Assembly: GCF_050717535.1 (NCBI RefSeq)
Contig: NZ_JBOITM010000067.1
Span: 1-64,000, forward strand
Length of the DNA stretch: 64,000 nucleotides
Source: Clostridium_AD sp050717535
GTDB lineage: Bacteria > Bacillota > Clostridia > Clostridiales > Clostridiaceae
Reading direction: 5' to 3'
A program made the position numbers and the translations under genes. The notes beneath the pieces were generated by a model. That model did not search any database, was not told where the DNA came from, and worked only from the letters and a program-made list of their open reading frames with translations. Below, piece by piece: positions 8,837 through 16,541 of this stretch (the first letter of the stretch is position 1; the number at the start of each line of letters is the position of its first letter).

Positions 8837-8851
8837 GTTAACTAAGTTTAC
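8837..8851. promoter_or_regulatory. putative upstream activator site for the thiolase promoter
   Basis: GTTAACTAAGTTTAC is an imperfect inverted repeat matching GTAAACAAAGTTTAC at 8654-8668 (GTWAAC-N3-GTTTAC). The similarity continues downstream to TTGTTGTT in both. It lies about 84 bp before the -24 element, a usual enhancer distance. It could alternatively be an operator of a weak sigma-A promoter with TATAAT at 8873-8878. Confidence 0.45.
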
Positions 8852-8932
8852 ACTTGTTGTTGAAATTTGTGTTATAATAAGGAGAGATGTTGATATAGTG
8901 TACTTTATAAGAATTTATCAACTTGGCATGAA

Positions 8933-8950
8933 AAATGCTAGTATTATATG
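8933..8950 (+). promoter_or_regulatory. sigma-54 (-24/-12) promoter of the thiolase gene
   Basis: TTGGCATGAAAAATGCTA has GG at 8935-8936 and GC at 8947-8948, exactly ten bases apart. It is close to the TGGCAC-N5-TTGC consensus. The preceding gene is a sigma-54 activator. The predicted transcript start leaves a leader of about 75 nt. Confidence 0.75.
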
Positions 8951-9034
8951 TATAGGAAAGAAATTAAATCGAATGATGAATTCCTATTATATTGTAATAG
9001 TCTATTAAAGGAATAAATAAATGGAGGTTAGAAT

Positions 9035-10213
9035 ATGAGAGAAGTAGTAATTGTATCAGCAGTAAGAACAGCAATAGGAAGTTTTGGTGGAGAATTAAAA
9101 AATGTAGGAGCCGTAGAATTAGGTGTTATTGCAGCTAAAGAAGCTATAAAAAGAGCAGGTATTAAACCGGAAATAATAGAAGAAGCTATAATCGGTAACG
9201 TAATACAAGCAGGACTTGGACAAAATGTTGCAAGACAAATAGCTGTTAAATCAGGAATGGATGTTTCATCTTCAGCATTTACAATAAATAAAGTTTGTGG
9301 TTCAGGACTTAGAGCAGTAAGTTTGGCAGCACAGATTATAATGTGTGGAGATGCAGATGTAATACTTGCAGGTGGAACTGAAAGCATGAGTTCTGCACCA
9401 TATGTGCTTCCAAACAACAGATGGGGTGCAAGGATGGGAGACGGTAAAGTAGTTGATACTATGATTAAAGATTCTCTCTGGGATGCATTTAATGACTATC
9501 ATATGGGAATAACAGCAGAAAACATAGCAAAAGAATGGAATATAACAAGAGAAGCTCAAGATCAATTTGCTTTGACAAGTCAATTAAGAACTGAGGCAGC
9601 TATTAAAGCTGGTAAGTTTAAAGATGAAATTGTTCCAGTTATAATTCCTCAGAGAAAAGGTGAACCAAAAGTATTTGATCAAGATGAATTCCCAAAATTT
9701 GGTTCAACTATTGAAAAAATAAGTAAATTAAGACCAGCATTCAAAAAAGATGGTACTGTAACAGCAGCTAATGCATCAGGAATAAATGATGGTGCAGCTA
9801 TGTTTATAGTAATGTCAAGAGCAAAAGCTGACGAATTAGGAGCTAAGGTTTTATGTACTATTAAATCTTACGGTTCAGCCGGAGTAGATCCAAGTATAAT
9901 GGGTTATGGTCCAGTTCCAGCAACTCAAAAAGCTTTGAAAAAAGCAGGAATGACTATAGCTGATATGGACTTAATAGAAGCTAATGAAGCATTTGCTTCT
10001 CAATCATTAGCTGTACGTAAAGATTTAGGATTAAATCCAGAAATAGTAAATGTCAATGGTGGAGCTTTAGCATTAGGTCATCCAGTAGGTTGTTCAGGAG
10101 CAAGAATACTTGTTACATTAATACATGAAATGATAAAAAGAGATTCTAAAACTGGACTTGCTACACTATGCATAGGTGGCGGTCAAGGAACTGCTGTTAT
10201 TGTTCAAAGATAA
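9035..10213 (+). CDS. thlA: acetyl-CoA C-acetyltransferase (thiolase)
   Basis: 392 residues, full length for biosynthetic thiolases. The acyl-accepting nucleophile is C88 in NKVCGSG. GHPVGCSG carries the catalytic histidine, and the second catalytic cysteine is in LCIGGGQG near residue 379. It condenses two acetyl-CoA to acetoacetyl-CoA, the first step towards butyrate or the reverse in fatty-acid use. It is a single-gene transcript, between a sigma-54-type promoter and a strong terminator. Codon use looks like that of a highly expressed gene. Start ATG with TGGAGGTTAG upstream. Confidence 0.95.
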   Translation: MREVVIVSAVRTAIGSFGGELKNVGAVELGVIAAKEAIKRAGIKPEIIEEAIIGNVIQAGLGQNVARQIAVKSGMDVSSSAFTINKVCGSGLRAVSLAAQIIMCGDADVILAGGTESMSSAPYVLPNNRWGARMGDGKVVDTMIKDSLWDAFNDYHMGITAENIAKEWNITREAQDQFALTSQLRTEAAIKAGKFKDEIVPVIIPQRKGEPKVFDQDEFPKFGSTIEKISKLRPAFKKDGTVTAANASGINDGAAMFIVMSRAKADELGAKVLCTIKSYGSAGVDPSIMGYGPVPATQKALKKAGMTIADMDLIEANEAFASQSLAVRKDLGLNPEIVNVNGGALALGHPVGCSGARILVTLIHEMIKRDSKTGLATLCIGGGQGTAVIVQR

Positions 10214-10221
10214 TAAAACAG

Positions 10222-10254
10222 AAAGACCAGCAAAAAAAATGCTGGCCTTTTTTT
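10222..10254 (+). terminator. terminator of the thiolase gene
   Basis: CCAGCA and TGCTGG pair around seven A and are followed by CCTTTTTTT. Confidence 0.9.
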
Positions 10255-10369
10255 ATTTCGTTATAATTTTTAATAAGAAAAATTAATATAGATTTAATAA
10301 TAATATGGCATAATACTAAAGAATAAGTGTTAGGAGTATGGTATACTTATGATTATAGGAGTGATATAG

Positions 10370-10888
10370 ATGGTTAAAATAAAAAATGCTGTTCCAAACA
10401 TGTTTACCTTAAGTAATATGTCTTGTGGAATTATGTCTATACTTATGAGCTTTGAGGGCAATTATAAATTAGCAGCACTATTTATTCTTTTAGCAGGTAT
10501 ATTTGATAGATACGACGGCAGAATAGCTAGGTATTTAAAAGTAGATAACGATTTAGGTAAAGAGCTAGATTCATTATGTGATTTAATATCTTTTGGTGTA
10601 GCACCTTCCATATTGATATTTAATATTTATAGTTTTGCTTCACTAGGGTCTATTGGATATTTAATGGTTTTGATTTTTCCAGTAGCAGGGGCATATAGGT
10701 TAGCAAAATATAATATTACGGATTTTGATGGAGTTTTTTCAGGAATTCCCATTACTATTACTGGCACATTTTTAGCACTCTATGCATTACTCATGTTTCA
10801 TAGACCTTCAAATTTAGGACCTACTATTTTTTTGCTGATTGTATTATCTTATTTGATGTTAAGTAAATTTAAATTTAAAAAAATGTAA
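10370..10888 (+). CDS. pssA: CDP-diacylglycerol-serine O-phosphatidyltransferase
   Basis: 172 residues, membrane-embedded. The CDP-alcohol phosphotransferase motif DG-x2-AR-x8-G-x3-D-x3-D is complete in DGRIAR...GKELDSLCD (about residues 49-71). The family transfers phosphatidyl groups from CDP-diacylglycerol to L-serine, making phosphatidylserine, the precursor of phosphatidylethanolamine. The short size and the NAVPNMFTLSNMSCG N-terminus fit Gram-positive PssA. It stands alone, convergent with the deacetylase gene. Start ATG with TAGGAGTGA upstream. Confidence 0.9.
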   Translation: MVKIKNAVPNMFTLSNMSCGIMSILMSFEGNYKLAALFILLAGIFDRYDGRIARYLKVDNDLGKELDSLCDLISFGVAPSILIFNIYSFASLGSIGYLMVLIFPVAGAYRLAKYNITDFDGVFSGIPITITGTFLALYALLMFHRPSNLGPTIFLLIVLSYLMLSKFKFKKM

Positions 10889-10932
10889 TAATATAATTTG
10901 AAAAAAACTTAGAAAGCGCAATTATAGCACTT

Positions 10933-10959
10933 GCCTCACTTTATGGTGGGGCTTTTTTT
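10933..10959. terminator. terminator between pssA and the convergent deacetylase gene
   Basis: GCCTCAC and GTGGGGC pair (one G-T) around a short loop, followed by seven T. It overlaps the last base pairs of the deacetylase gene and probably ends pssA transcription. Confidence 0.8.
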
Positions 10960-11725
10960 AGTTTCTGAATTTATAGTAATATTCAGGAGTATCTTCAGTA
11001 ATAGCTTTAAATATATAACCTGATTCACTATAATATTGTATGATCTTAGGAAGAGCTTTTACTGTGTTTTTATTATTAAAATTGCAATGCATTAGAACCA
11101 TGGCAGCATTTTTATTACCTTTAATAATTCGCGAGTTTTCAACAAGTTGTGAGACACTTAAGTTAGGATTTATGCCATCGTAAATATTAACATTCCAATC
11201 ATAAACTTTAAAACTATTTTTATGAAGAGTTTCTAAAGAAAAAGCATTTAGATGTTTAGAGCTACCACCAGGAAACCTAATAATTTTAGGTGTGATACCT
11301 ATTACTTCCTGAATTTTATCGGAGGTTTTTTCCATTTCATAGATTAAATCCTCTGTGCTTCTATATATTTTTTTAAAATTATGACTATAGGTGTGAAGAC
11401 CAATACTATGACCTTCAAGGTATATTCTCTTAAGGATTGATTCCTTTCCTTCGATTTCTTTACCTACTACAAAGAAAGTAGCTTTTACATTTTCCTTTTT
11501 TAATATATCTAATAGTGCAGCCGTTATAACATAAGTAGGACCGTCGTCAAAAGTTAAATAAGCAATCTTTGATGTTCTAAAATCACTAGAGTCTTTTAAT
11601 GAAATATTTAAAGGCTTAAATACCGGGCTGTTGTGTATTATATTTTTTGTATGGGAACTTCTAGATAAAAATAATAGAATAATTAGGGTAGTAAAAAGGA
11701 AAATAGTTTTTTTTCGCAGAGTCAT
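10958..11725 (-). CDS. polysaccharide deacetylase family protein (NodB domain)
   Basis: 255 residues from ATG 11725, chosen because AGGTGG is 8 nt upstream; a GTG at 11737 would overlap that site. A hydrophobic N-terminal anchor or signal (residues 7-21) precedes the NodB domain. That domain carries AYLTFDDGPT (D60/D61), the zinc histidines of HTYSHN (H111, H115), RFPGG and the C-terminal LMHCN. Such enzymes remove N-acetyl groups from peptidoglycan or other cell-surface glycans outside the membrane. The exact substrate is unknown. Confidence 0.88.
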   Translation of the reverse strand: MTLRKKTIFLFTTLIILLFLSRSSHTKNIIHNSPVFKPLNISLKDSSDFRTSKIAYLTFDDGPTYVITAALLDILKKENVKATFFVVGKEIEGKESILKRIYLEGHSIGLHTYSHNFKKIYRSTEDLIYEMEKTSDKIQEVIGITPKIIRFPGGSSKHLNAFSLETLHKNSFKVYDWNVNIYDGINPNLSVSQLVENSRIIKGNKNAAMVLMHCNFNNKNTVKALPKIIQYYSESGYIFKAITEDTPEYYYKFRN

Positions 11726-11819
11726 ATCATCAACCACCTTTATTATTTTTCACATTTTCACATTTAGTTTACCCAAACAACACTATATTAAAGCAGTATA
11801 TTTTTTATTACTTAATGCA

Positions 11820-11849
11820 TTGACAATTAATACTGAAATTTTGTATAAT
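11820..11849 (+). promoter_or_regulatory. consensus sigma-A promoter upstream of hydF with a long leader
   Basis: TTGACA (11820-11825), 18-nt spacer and TATAAT (11844-11849) are both exact consensus. The first gene downstream on this strand, hydF, starts about 250 nt later. The leader has an unused GGAGGG at about 11999-12004 with no start codon in range. No known riboswitch was recognised in it. Confidence 0.75.
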
Positions 11850-12103
11850 TATCTTGTTTAATAGAGTTAGAAGTATCTGACTGTATGGAAAAAATAAGTA
11901 GTCAACTACCCTAAATTGATAGTGTTTTTACACTTAAATTTATAAAATTTAATGATTTCAAATTTTACCTAATTGTAAAGAATTTTCTGAGCAAAAAGGA
12001 GGGAAAAAGTTTTAACACTAACAGGTATACTTTGACCTTCTATATTCTTAGAGGGTTTTATTATTTAGAAAAAATCATAATTTTAAAATAGGAGGTATCT
12101 AGT

Positions 12104-13294
12104 ATGCAAGGAACACCGAATGCTAATAGGCTTCATATAGCTATTTTTGGGAAAAGGAATGTGGGTAAATCTAGTTTAATTAATGCAATCACAGCACAGG
12201 ACATTGCTTTAGTGTCTGAACTAGCAGGGACTACTACAGATCCCGTATATAAGGCTATGGAGCTACTTCCAATAGGCCCTGTTGTAATTATAGATACTGC
12301 AGGACTTGATGATAGGGGCGAAGTAGGAACACTTAGAGTAAAGAAGACCAAAGAAGTTATGGATAAAACGGATTTGGCACTTTTGGTTATAGATGGTAAT
12401 GTTTCAGATTTAAGTCTAGAACGCGAATGGTATGAGGATTTAAAGAAAAGAAAAATTCCTGTAGTTGGAGTTATTAACAAAGTTGATAAAGGTGATGTGG
12501 AATTAGATAGGATTCAAAAGCTAATAAATATAGATTTTGTTAAGGTAAGTGCTAAAGACAAAGTGAATATTGATGAACTAAAAAAAGCAATTATGAAGAT
12601 GGCTCCAGAGGATTTTGAAAAGAGTACAATTGTTGGCGACTTAGTAAAACCAAAGGCAATAGTATTGGTTGTGGCGCCACAAGATATTCAAGCACCGAAA
12701 GGGAGATTAATACTTCCACAGGTTCAAATAATAAGAGACCTTCTTGATAACGATGCAATGGCATTAGTAGTAAAGGATAGTGAACTTCAGGATGTTTTAG
12801 ATTCACTAAAACATAAACCAGATTTAGTAATTACAGATTCACAGGTGTTTAAGAAAGTTAATGCTATAATACCAAAGGATATACCGCTTACTTCGTTCTC
12901 TATACTTATGGCTAGGTATAAGGGGGATTTAGATATTTTAGTTAAAGGTGCAAGGGCTATAGATACCCTAAAACCAGGAGATAAGGTGATTATAGCAGAG
13001 GCCTGTACACATCATCCACTAGAAGGGGATATTGCAAGAGAAAAACTTCCTATGTGGCTAGAGGAAAAAGTAGGCGGAAAGTTAGATATAACGGTTTGTG
13101 CGGGAAGTGCTTTTCCAGAGGATTTAAGCGAATATAAGTTAATAGTTCATTGTGCCGCATGTATGTTTAACAGAAAACAGCTAATGGCTAGAATTAAAAT
13201 GGCTAATAATGAAAAACTTCCAATTACAAATTTTGGTGTTGCTATAGCTCATTTAAACGGTATATTAGATAGGGTGCTTAGTGCATTTGAATAA
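12104..13294 (+). CDS. hydF: [FeFe]-hydrogenase H-cluster maturation GTPase HydF
   Basis: 396 residues. An Era-like GTPase domain has the P-loop GKRNVGKS (16-23), DTAG (64-67) and NKVD (125-128). A dimerisation region follows. The C-terminal Fe-S domain carries C301-x-H303 and H349-C350-x2-C353. HydF is the scaffold on which the diiron subcluster is built and handed to apo-hydrogenase. HydE and HydG are not in this window. The nearby hydA and sensory hydrogenase genes are the expected clients. Start ATG with AGGAGGTATC upstream. Confidence 0.95.
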   Translation: MQGTPNANRLHIAIFGKRNVGKSSLINAITAQDIALVSELAGTTTDPVYKAMELLPIGPVVIIDTAGLDDRGEVGTLRVKKTKEVMDKTDLALLVIDGNVSDLSLEREWYEDLKKRKIPVVGVINKVDKGDVELDRIQKLINIDFVKVSAKDKVNIDELKKAIMKMAPEDFEKSTIVGDLVKPKAIVLVVAPQDIQAPKGRLILPQVQIIRDLLDNDAMALVVKDSELQDVLDSLKHKPDLVITDSQVFKKVNAIIPKDIPLTSFSILMARYKGDLDILVKGARAIDTLKPGDKVIIAEACTHHPLEGDIAREKLPMWLEEKVGGKLDITVCAGSAFPEDLSEYKLIVHCAACMFNRKQLMARIKMANNEKLPITNFGVAIAHLNGILDRVLSAFE

Positions 13295-13330
13295 GATGCT
13301 TTTAAAAAGCATCTTATAAAATAAATTTAT

Positions 13331-13376
13331 ATCCACAATTAAGACTGATTAATGGTTTTAGTTGTGGATATTTTTT
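13331..13376 (+). terminator. terminator after hydF
   Basis: ATCCACAA and TTGTGGAT pair, followed by ATTTTTT. A second hairpin without a T-run, AAGATGCTTTT/AAAAGCATCTT, directly overlaps the hydF stop (about 13291-13314). Confidence 0.8.
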
Positions 13377-13419
13377 AAAGCAGGGTGAAACTCATATTTC
13401 ACGACATGATTTATTTATA

Positions 13420-14217
13420 TTATTTATAAATATTAATTATCATCATTACTGCTGCTAATAGATTTGTTAAAACAAATATTTTTTTCAAGTTCTTAGGTTT
13501 ACTTTTAACAGCATATTTGCTTCCGACTATTCCTCCAATTACGGCAACAATAGTAAGCGGTATGGCAAGCTGAGGATTAAAATCACCATGAATACTATGG
13601 CCTATAAACCCCATTAAGGCTGTAGCTGTAACCATGGCAGATGAAGTTCCAACTGCTATTTCCATAGGTATACCACACAACATAACCATCAGTGGGATTT
13701 TAAAAGCTCCACCTGAAATACCAATAGCACCAGCAAAGAAACCCACTGTAGCTGTAATGGGTATAGTAATCCATAGGTTAACGGTATATTTATAGTTTCC
13801 AAAAGTTCTGTTCCAATATCCGAATTTATTCTTTTGTTCATTTGGTTTTTCTTTTATTGGTATAAGCATAAAAACTGATATTATTATTAATAATATGGCA
13901 AACATTAGTTTTAATGTTGTTCCTTCCATATTTCCAGCATAATATCCTCCAACAAAAGCCATGATATCAGTAGGGGGATCTATAATAAGCGCTAGCTTCC
14001 AATCAATTTTTTTATGTTTACTAAAAATAAGCATTGCAGAAAGTGAAGTTCCCATCATAATTAGTTGTGAAGTGGTAGCTGCATTCTGCATTGAAACACC
14101 AGCGAGCACCATTGCTAAGACATAGAAGTTACCGCCACCTTTTCCTACCATTGACATGGAAATAGCTATAATTAATATTATGATACTCATTAGTAGTATT
14201 GAATTCACACCAATCAC
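13420..14217 (-). CDS. TSUP (TauE/SafE) family membrane transporter
   Basis: 265 residues and about eight hydrophobic helices. It shows the two repeated TauE-type halves, with glycine-rich loops such as GMVGKGGG near the N-terminus and FAGAIGISGGAFKIPLMV in the second half. TSUP proteins export or import small sulfur compounds or organic acids (sulfite, sulfoacetate, taurine); the substrate cannot be told here. The start is GTG at 14217, or possibly GTG at 14208. It stands alone on this strand. Confidence 0.85.
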   Translation of the reverse strand: MIGVNSILLMSIIILIIAISMSMVGKGGGNFYVLAMVLAGVSMQNAATTSQLIMMGTSLSAMLIFSKHKKIDWKLALIIDPPTDIMAFVGGYYAGNMEGTTLKLMFAILLIIISVFMLIPIKEKPNEQKNKFGYWNRTFGNYKYTVNLWITIPITATVGFFAGAIGISGGAFKIPLMVMLCGIPMEIAVGTSSAMVTATALMGFIGHSIHGDFNPQLAIPLTIVAVIGGIVGSKYAVKSKPKNLKKIFVLTNLLAAVMMIINIYK

Positions 14218-14575
14218 TTCTTTCTAATTAATACTATTCAAATTATCATGATTTTTTAAAGCATAGCTTCAACTCCTTAACTAAGTTATACTTTCTAATT
14301 TGTCTATTATATTAACGTATACGTATATGTGTATATTATAACTGTTTGTTGGCATATGTCAATAACTATTATGTGAAACGTGCACTAGATAGGAGAAAGA
14401 GTTATCAAAATAATAGAATGCTGTTCTATATTAAAATAATAAAAGGATTGTTAATAAAAAATCAAGGTTTCTATATTAATTTTCGAATAATTGTTGTAAA
14501 ATTCAATCATAGGGATGTAAATTTAAAATCATTATAAATTAATATAGAGTAAATTTATTTGAAGGGATGATAGTG
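14218..14575. other. intergenic region between the divergent TSUP and H2-sensor operons
   Basis: It must hold the two divergent promoters. It is AT-rich, with an alternating purine-pyrimidine stretch GTATACGTATATGTGTATAT around 14318-14337. A 63-codon frame starting with TTG at 14346 has no ribosome site and is not called. No RNA gene was recognised. Confidence 0.4.
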
Positions 14576-14830
14576 ATGATAACTATTAGTGTTTGCGTGG
14601 GGAGTGCTTGTCATTTAAAAGGGTCTCATAAAGTAATACAAGAGTTACAAAGATTAATCGCAGAAAATAAGGTGGAAAATAGGGTGGAACTTAAAGGAGC
14701 ATTTTGTATTGGAAGATGCACAGAGGGAGTTTCTGCAACTGTGAATGATGATGAATTTTTCTCGCTTAATGAGAATAATGTAGAGTCATTTTTTAATGAA
14801 ACTATAATGAGAGGGCTAGCAAATGAGTAA
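14576..14830 (+). CDS. NuoE-like [2Fe-2S] ferredoxin subunit of the putative H2-sensor operon
   Basis: 84 residues from ATG 14576; GAAGGG is 9 nt upstream, better spaced than for the ATG at 14567. It is a free-standing thioredoxin-like [2Fe-2S] domain with CVGSACHLKGS and CIGRC, matching the C-x4-C ... C-x3-C ligands of NuoE/HydC. Its stop overlaps the next start by 8 nt, so it is translationally coupled to the sensory hydrogenase. It probably passes electrons to or from that protein; this is inference from context. Confidence 0.85.
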   Translation: MITISVCVGSACHLKGSHKVIQELQRLIAENKVENRVELKGAFCIGRCTEGVSATVNDDEFFSLNENNVESFFNETIMRGLANE

Positions 14831-16541
14831 TATTAATTTTTCTAAAGCCGAGTGTACAAGTTGCTATAAATGCCTTCGTTCGTGTCCTGTTAAAGCAATA
14901 AAATTTGAAAATGACCAAGCTATGATAGATGAAGAAAGATGTATAGAATGTGGTCATTGCCTTACTGTATGTCCACAAAATGCTAGGGAAATTAAAAGTG
15001 ATTTGGAAATTGTAAAAAAAGCTATAAGCTCTGGTAAAAAAGTTATAGTAAGTTTAGCACCTTCCTTTGCCGGTTATTTTGATGTGCCATATGGTAAAGT
15101 TGTGTCAGCTTTAAAGTTACTAGGATTTAGTATAATAGAAGAAACTGCTGTAGGAGCTGAGATAGTGGCTGAGTTATATAATGATTATATTGAAGAGAAC
15201 AAGCAAGATGTTTATATAACCACAGCATGCCCATCAGCTAACTACTTGGTAGAAAAATATTATGAAGAAGTTATCCCATATCTTATCCCTATGGTATCGC
15301 CAATGATAGCCCATGGAAAACTATTAAAGAGAGAATTTAGAGGGGATAGCTTTGTTGTATTTATAGGACCATGCCTGGCAAAAAAATCTGAGTTTGAGTA
15401 TTTTCAAAAAGATAATGTGATTGATGCGGTATTAACTTTTGATGAATTAAATTCATGGATTATGGAAATGGGAATAGAAATAAATAGCATACAGGAAGAA
15501 AAATTTAATATTAACCCATATAGTAAAGGCCAAGGATTTCCTATTGGTGGTGGTATTATTGAAGCAATGGGTGAGAAATTAAAACAAAGTTCACTAAGTG
15601 TTATTACTGTAAGTGGTATGGAAGAGTGCATAGAAGTATTTAATAGTATTAAGAATGGCGACTTAAAGGGAGTAGTAATAGAAGCTAGTGCATGCAAGGG
15701 AAGCTGTATTGGCGGACCAGTAATGGTCAAAAATGGTGAAAATTATTATACAAAATTGAAAAAAATTAAAAACTATATAAAGAGTCGTAAAAACTATAAT
15801 GATCCGATAAATACTGAGATTCCTAAAAATATAGATTTTAATAGAGAGTTTGCTCTTAAGTCCATTAAAAGGACTATTGCAACTGAAGAAGAGATTATAG
15901 CTATTTTGAAAAAAATGGATAAATTTGAGCCGAAGGATGAATTAAATTGTGGTGTGTGTGGATACAACTCTTGTAGACTAAAGGCTCAAGCTATATTTGA
16001 AGGTATGGCGGAAACTACTATGTGTTTACACTATATGAGAAATAGGGCAGAAAGCCTTTCTAATGAGATTGTTGAAAATACGGCCTCTAATCTAATTCTA
16101 TTAGATGGGGAAATGAATGTACGAGAGATTAATCCTGCTGCTAAGGCTATATTTAAAATAGAATCTCAAAATATAATAGGGAAACCTATATCATTACTTA
16201 TAGATGATACTGATTTTAGAAAGGTGAGAGAAACTGGAGAAAGTATAATGGGCAAAAAAGTTGCTTATACACAATATGGTGTAGTGTTTATAGAAAATAT
16301 AGTGTACCTTCCTAAGCAAGACATGGTACTGGCAAGTATGATTAATATCATAGCTGAAGAGAAAAACAAAAAAGAGTTAATGAAGGTAAAAACTAATACT
16401 TTAAATGCTGCCCAAGAGGTTATAGAAAAACAGATGAGGGTTGCCCAAGAAATTGCAAGTTTACTTGGGGAAACTACTGCAGAGACTAAAATTATTTTAA
16501 CTAAGCTAAAGAAAATAGTAGCAGGTGAAGATAGTGAATAA
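14823..16541 (+). CDS. sensory [FeFe]-hydrogenase-like protein with PAS domain (group C type)
   Basis: 572 residues. Two [4Fe-4S] clusters are bound by C11/14/17/21 and C40/43/46/50. The H-cluster domain has ligands C136 (TTACPS), C184 (GPCLAKK), and C291 and C295 (ACKGSC). A Cys-rich Fe-S module follows (C376, C379, C384, C401), then a PAS domain (about 415-520) and a coiled tail. Compared with catalytic enzymes, the proton-transfer cysteine of TSCCP is Ala135, and MPC is GPC. These changes are typical of putative H2-sensing, low-activity group C proteins. It sits between a NuoE-like ferredoxin and a phosphatase gene, the layout described for group C3. It likely senses H2 or redox state and controls the phosphatase. 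Confidence 0.88.
   Translation: MSNINFSKAECTSCYKCLRSCPVKAIKFENDQAMIDEERCIECGHCLTVCPQNAREIKSDLEIVKKAISSGKKVIVSLAPSFAGYFDVPYGKVVSALKLLGFSIIEETAVGAEIVAELYNDYIEENKQDVYITTACPSANYLVEKYYEEVIPYLIPMVSPMIAHGKLLKREFRGDSFVVFIGPCLAKKSEFEYFQKDNVIDAVLTFDELNSWIMEMGIEINSIQEEKFNINPYSKGQGFPIGGGIIEAMGEKLKQSSLSVITVSGMEECIEVFNSIKNGDLKGVVIEASACKGSCIGGPVMVKNGENYYTKLKKIKNYIKSRKNYNDPINTEIPKNIDFNREFALKSIKRTIATEEEIIAILKKMDKFEPKDELNCGVCGYNSCRLKAQAIFEGMAETTMCLHYMRNRAESLSNEIVENTASNLILLDGEMNVREINPAAKAIFKIESQNIIGKPISLLIDDTDFRKVRETGESIMGKKVAYTQYGVVFIENIVYLPKQDMVLASMINIIAEEKNKKELMKVKTNTLNAAQEVIEKQMRVAQEIASLLGETTAETKIILTKLKKIVAGEDSE

Noticed and set aside
14218..14341. Alternating purine-pyrimidine stretch (Z-DNA-like) before the TSUP gene
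   Set aside because: Short and interrupted; common in AT-rich intergenic DNA and no function can be argued.
14346..14537. 63-codon plus-strand frame between the TSUP gene and the H2-sensor operon
   Set aside because: TTG start without ribosome site, low-complexity Lys/Ile/Asn-rich product, no recognisable family; likely chance in AT-rich DNA.
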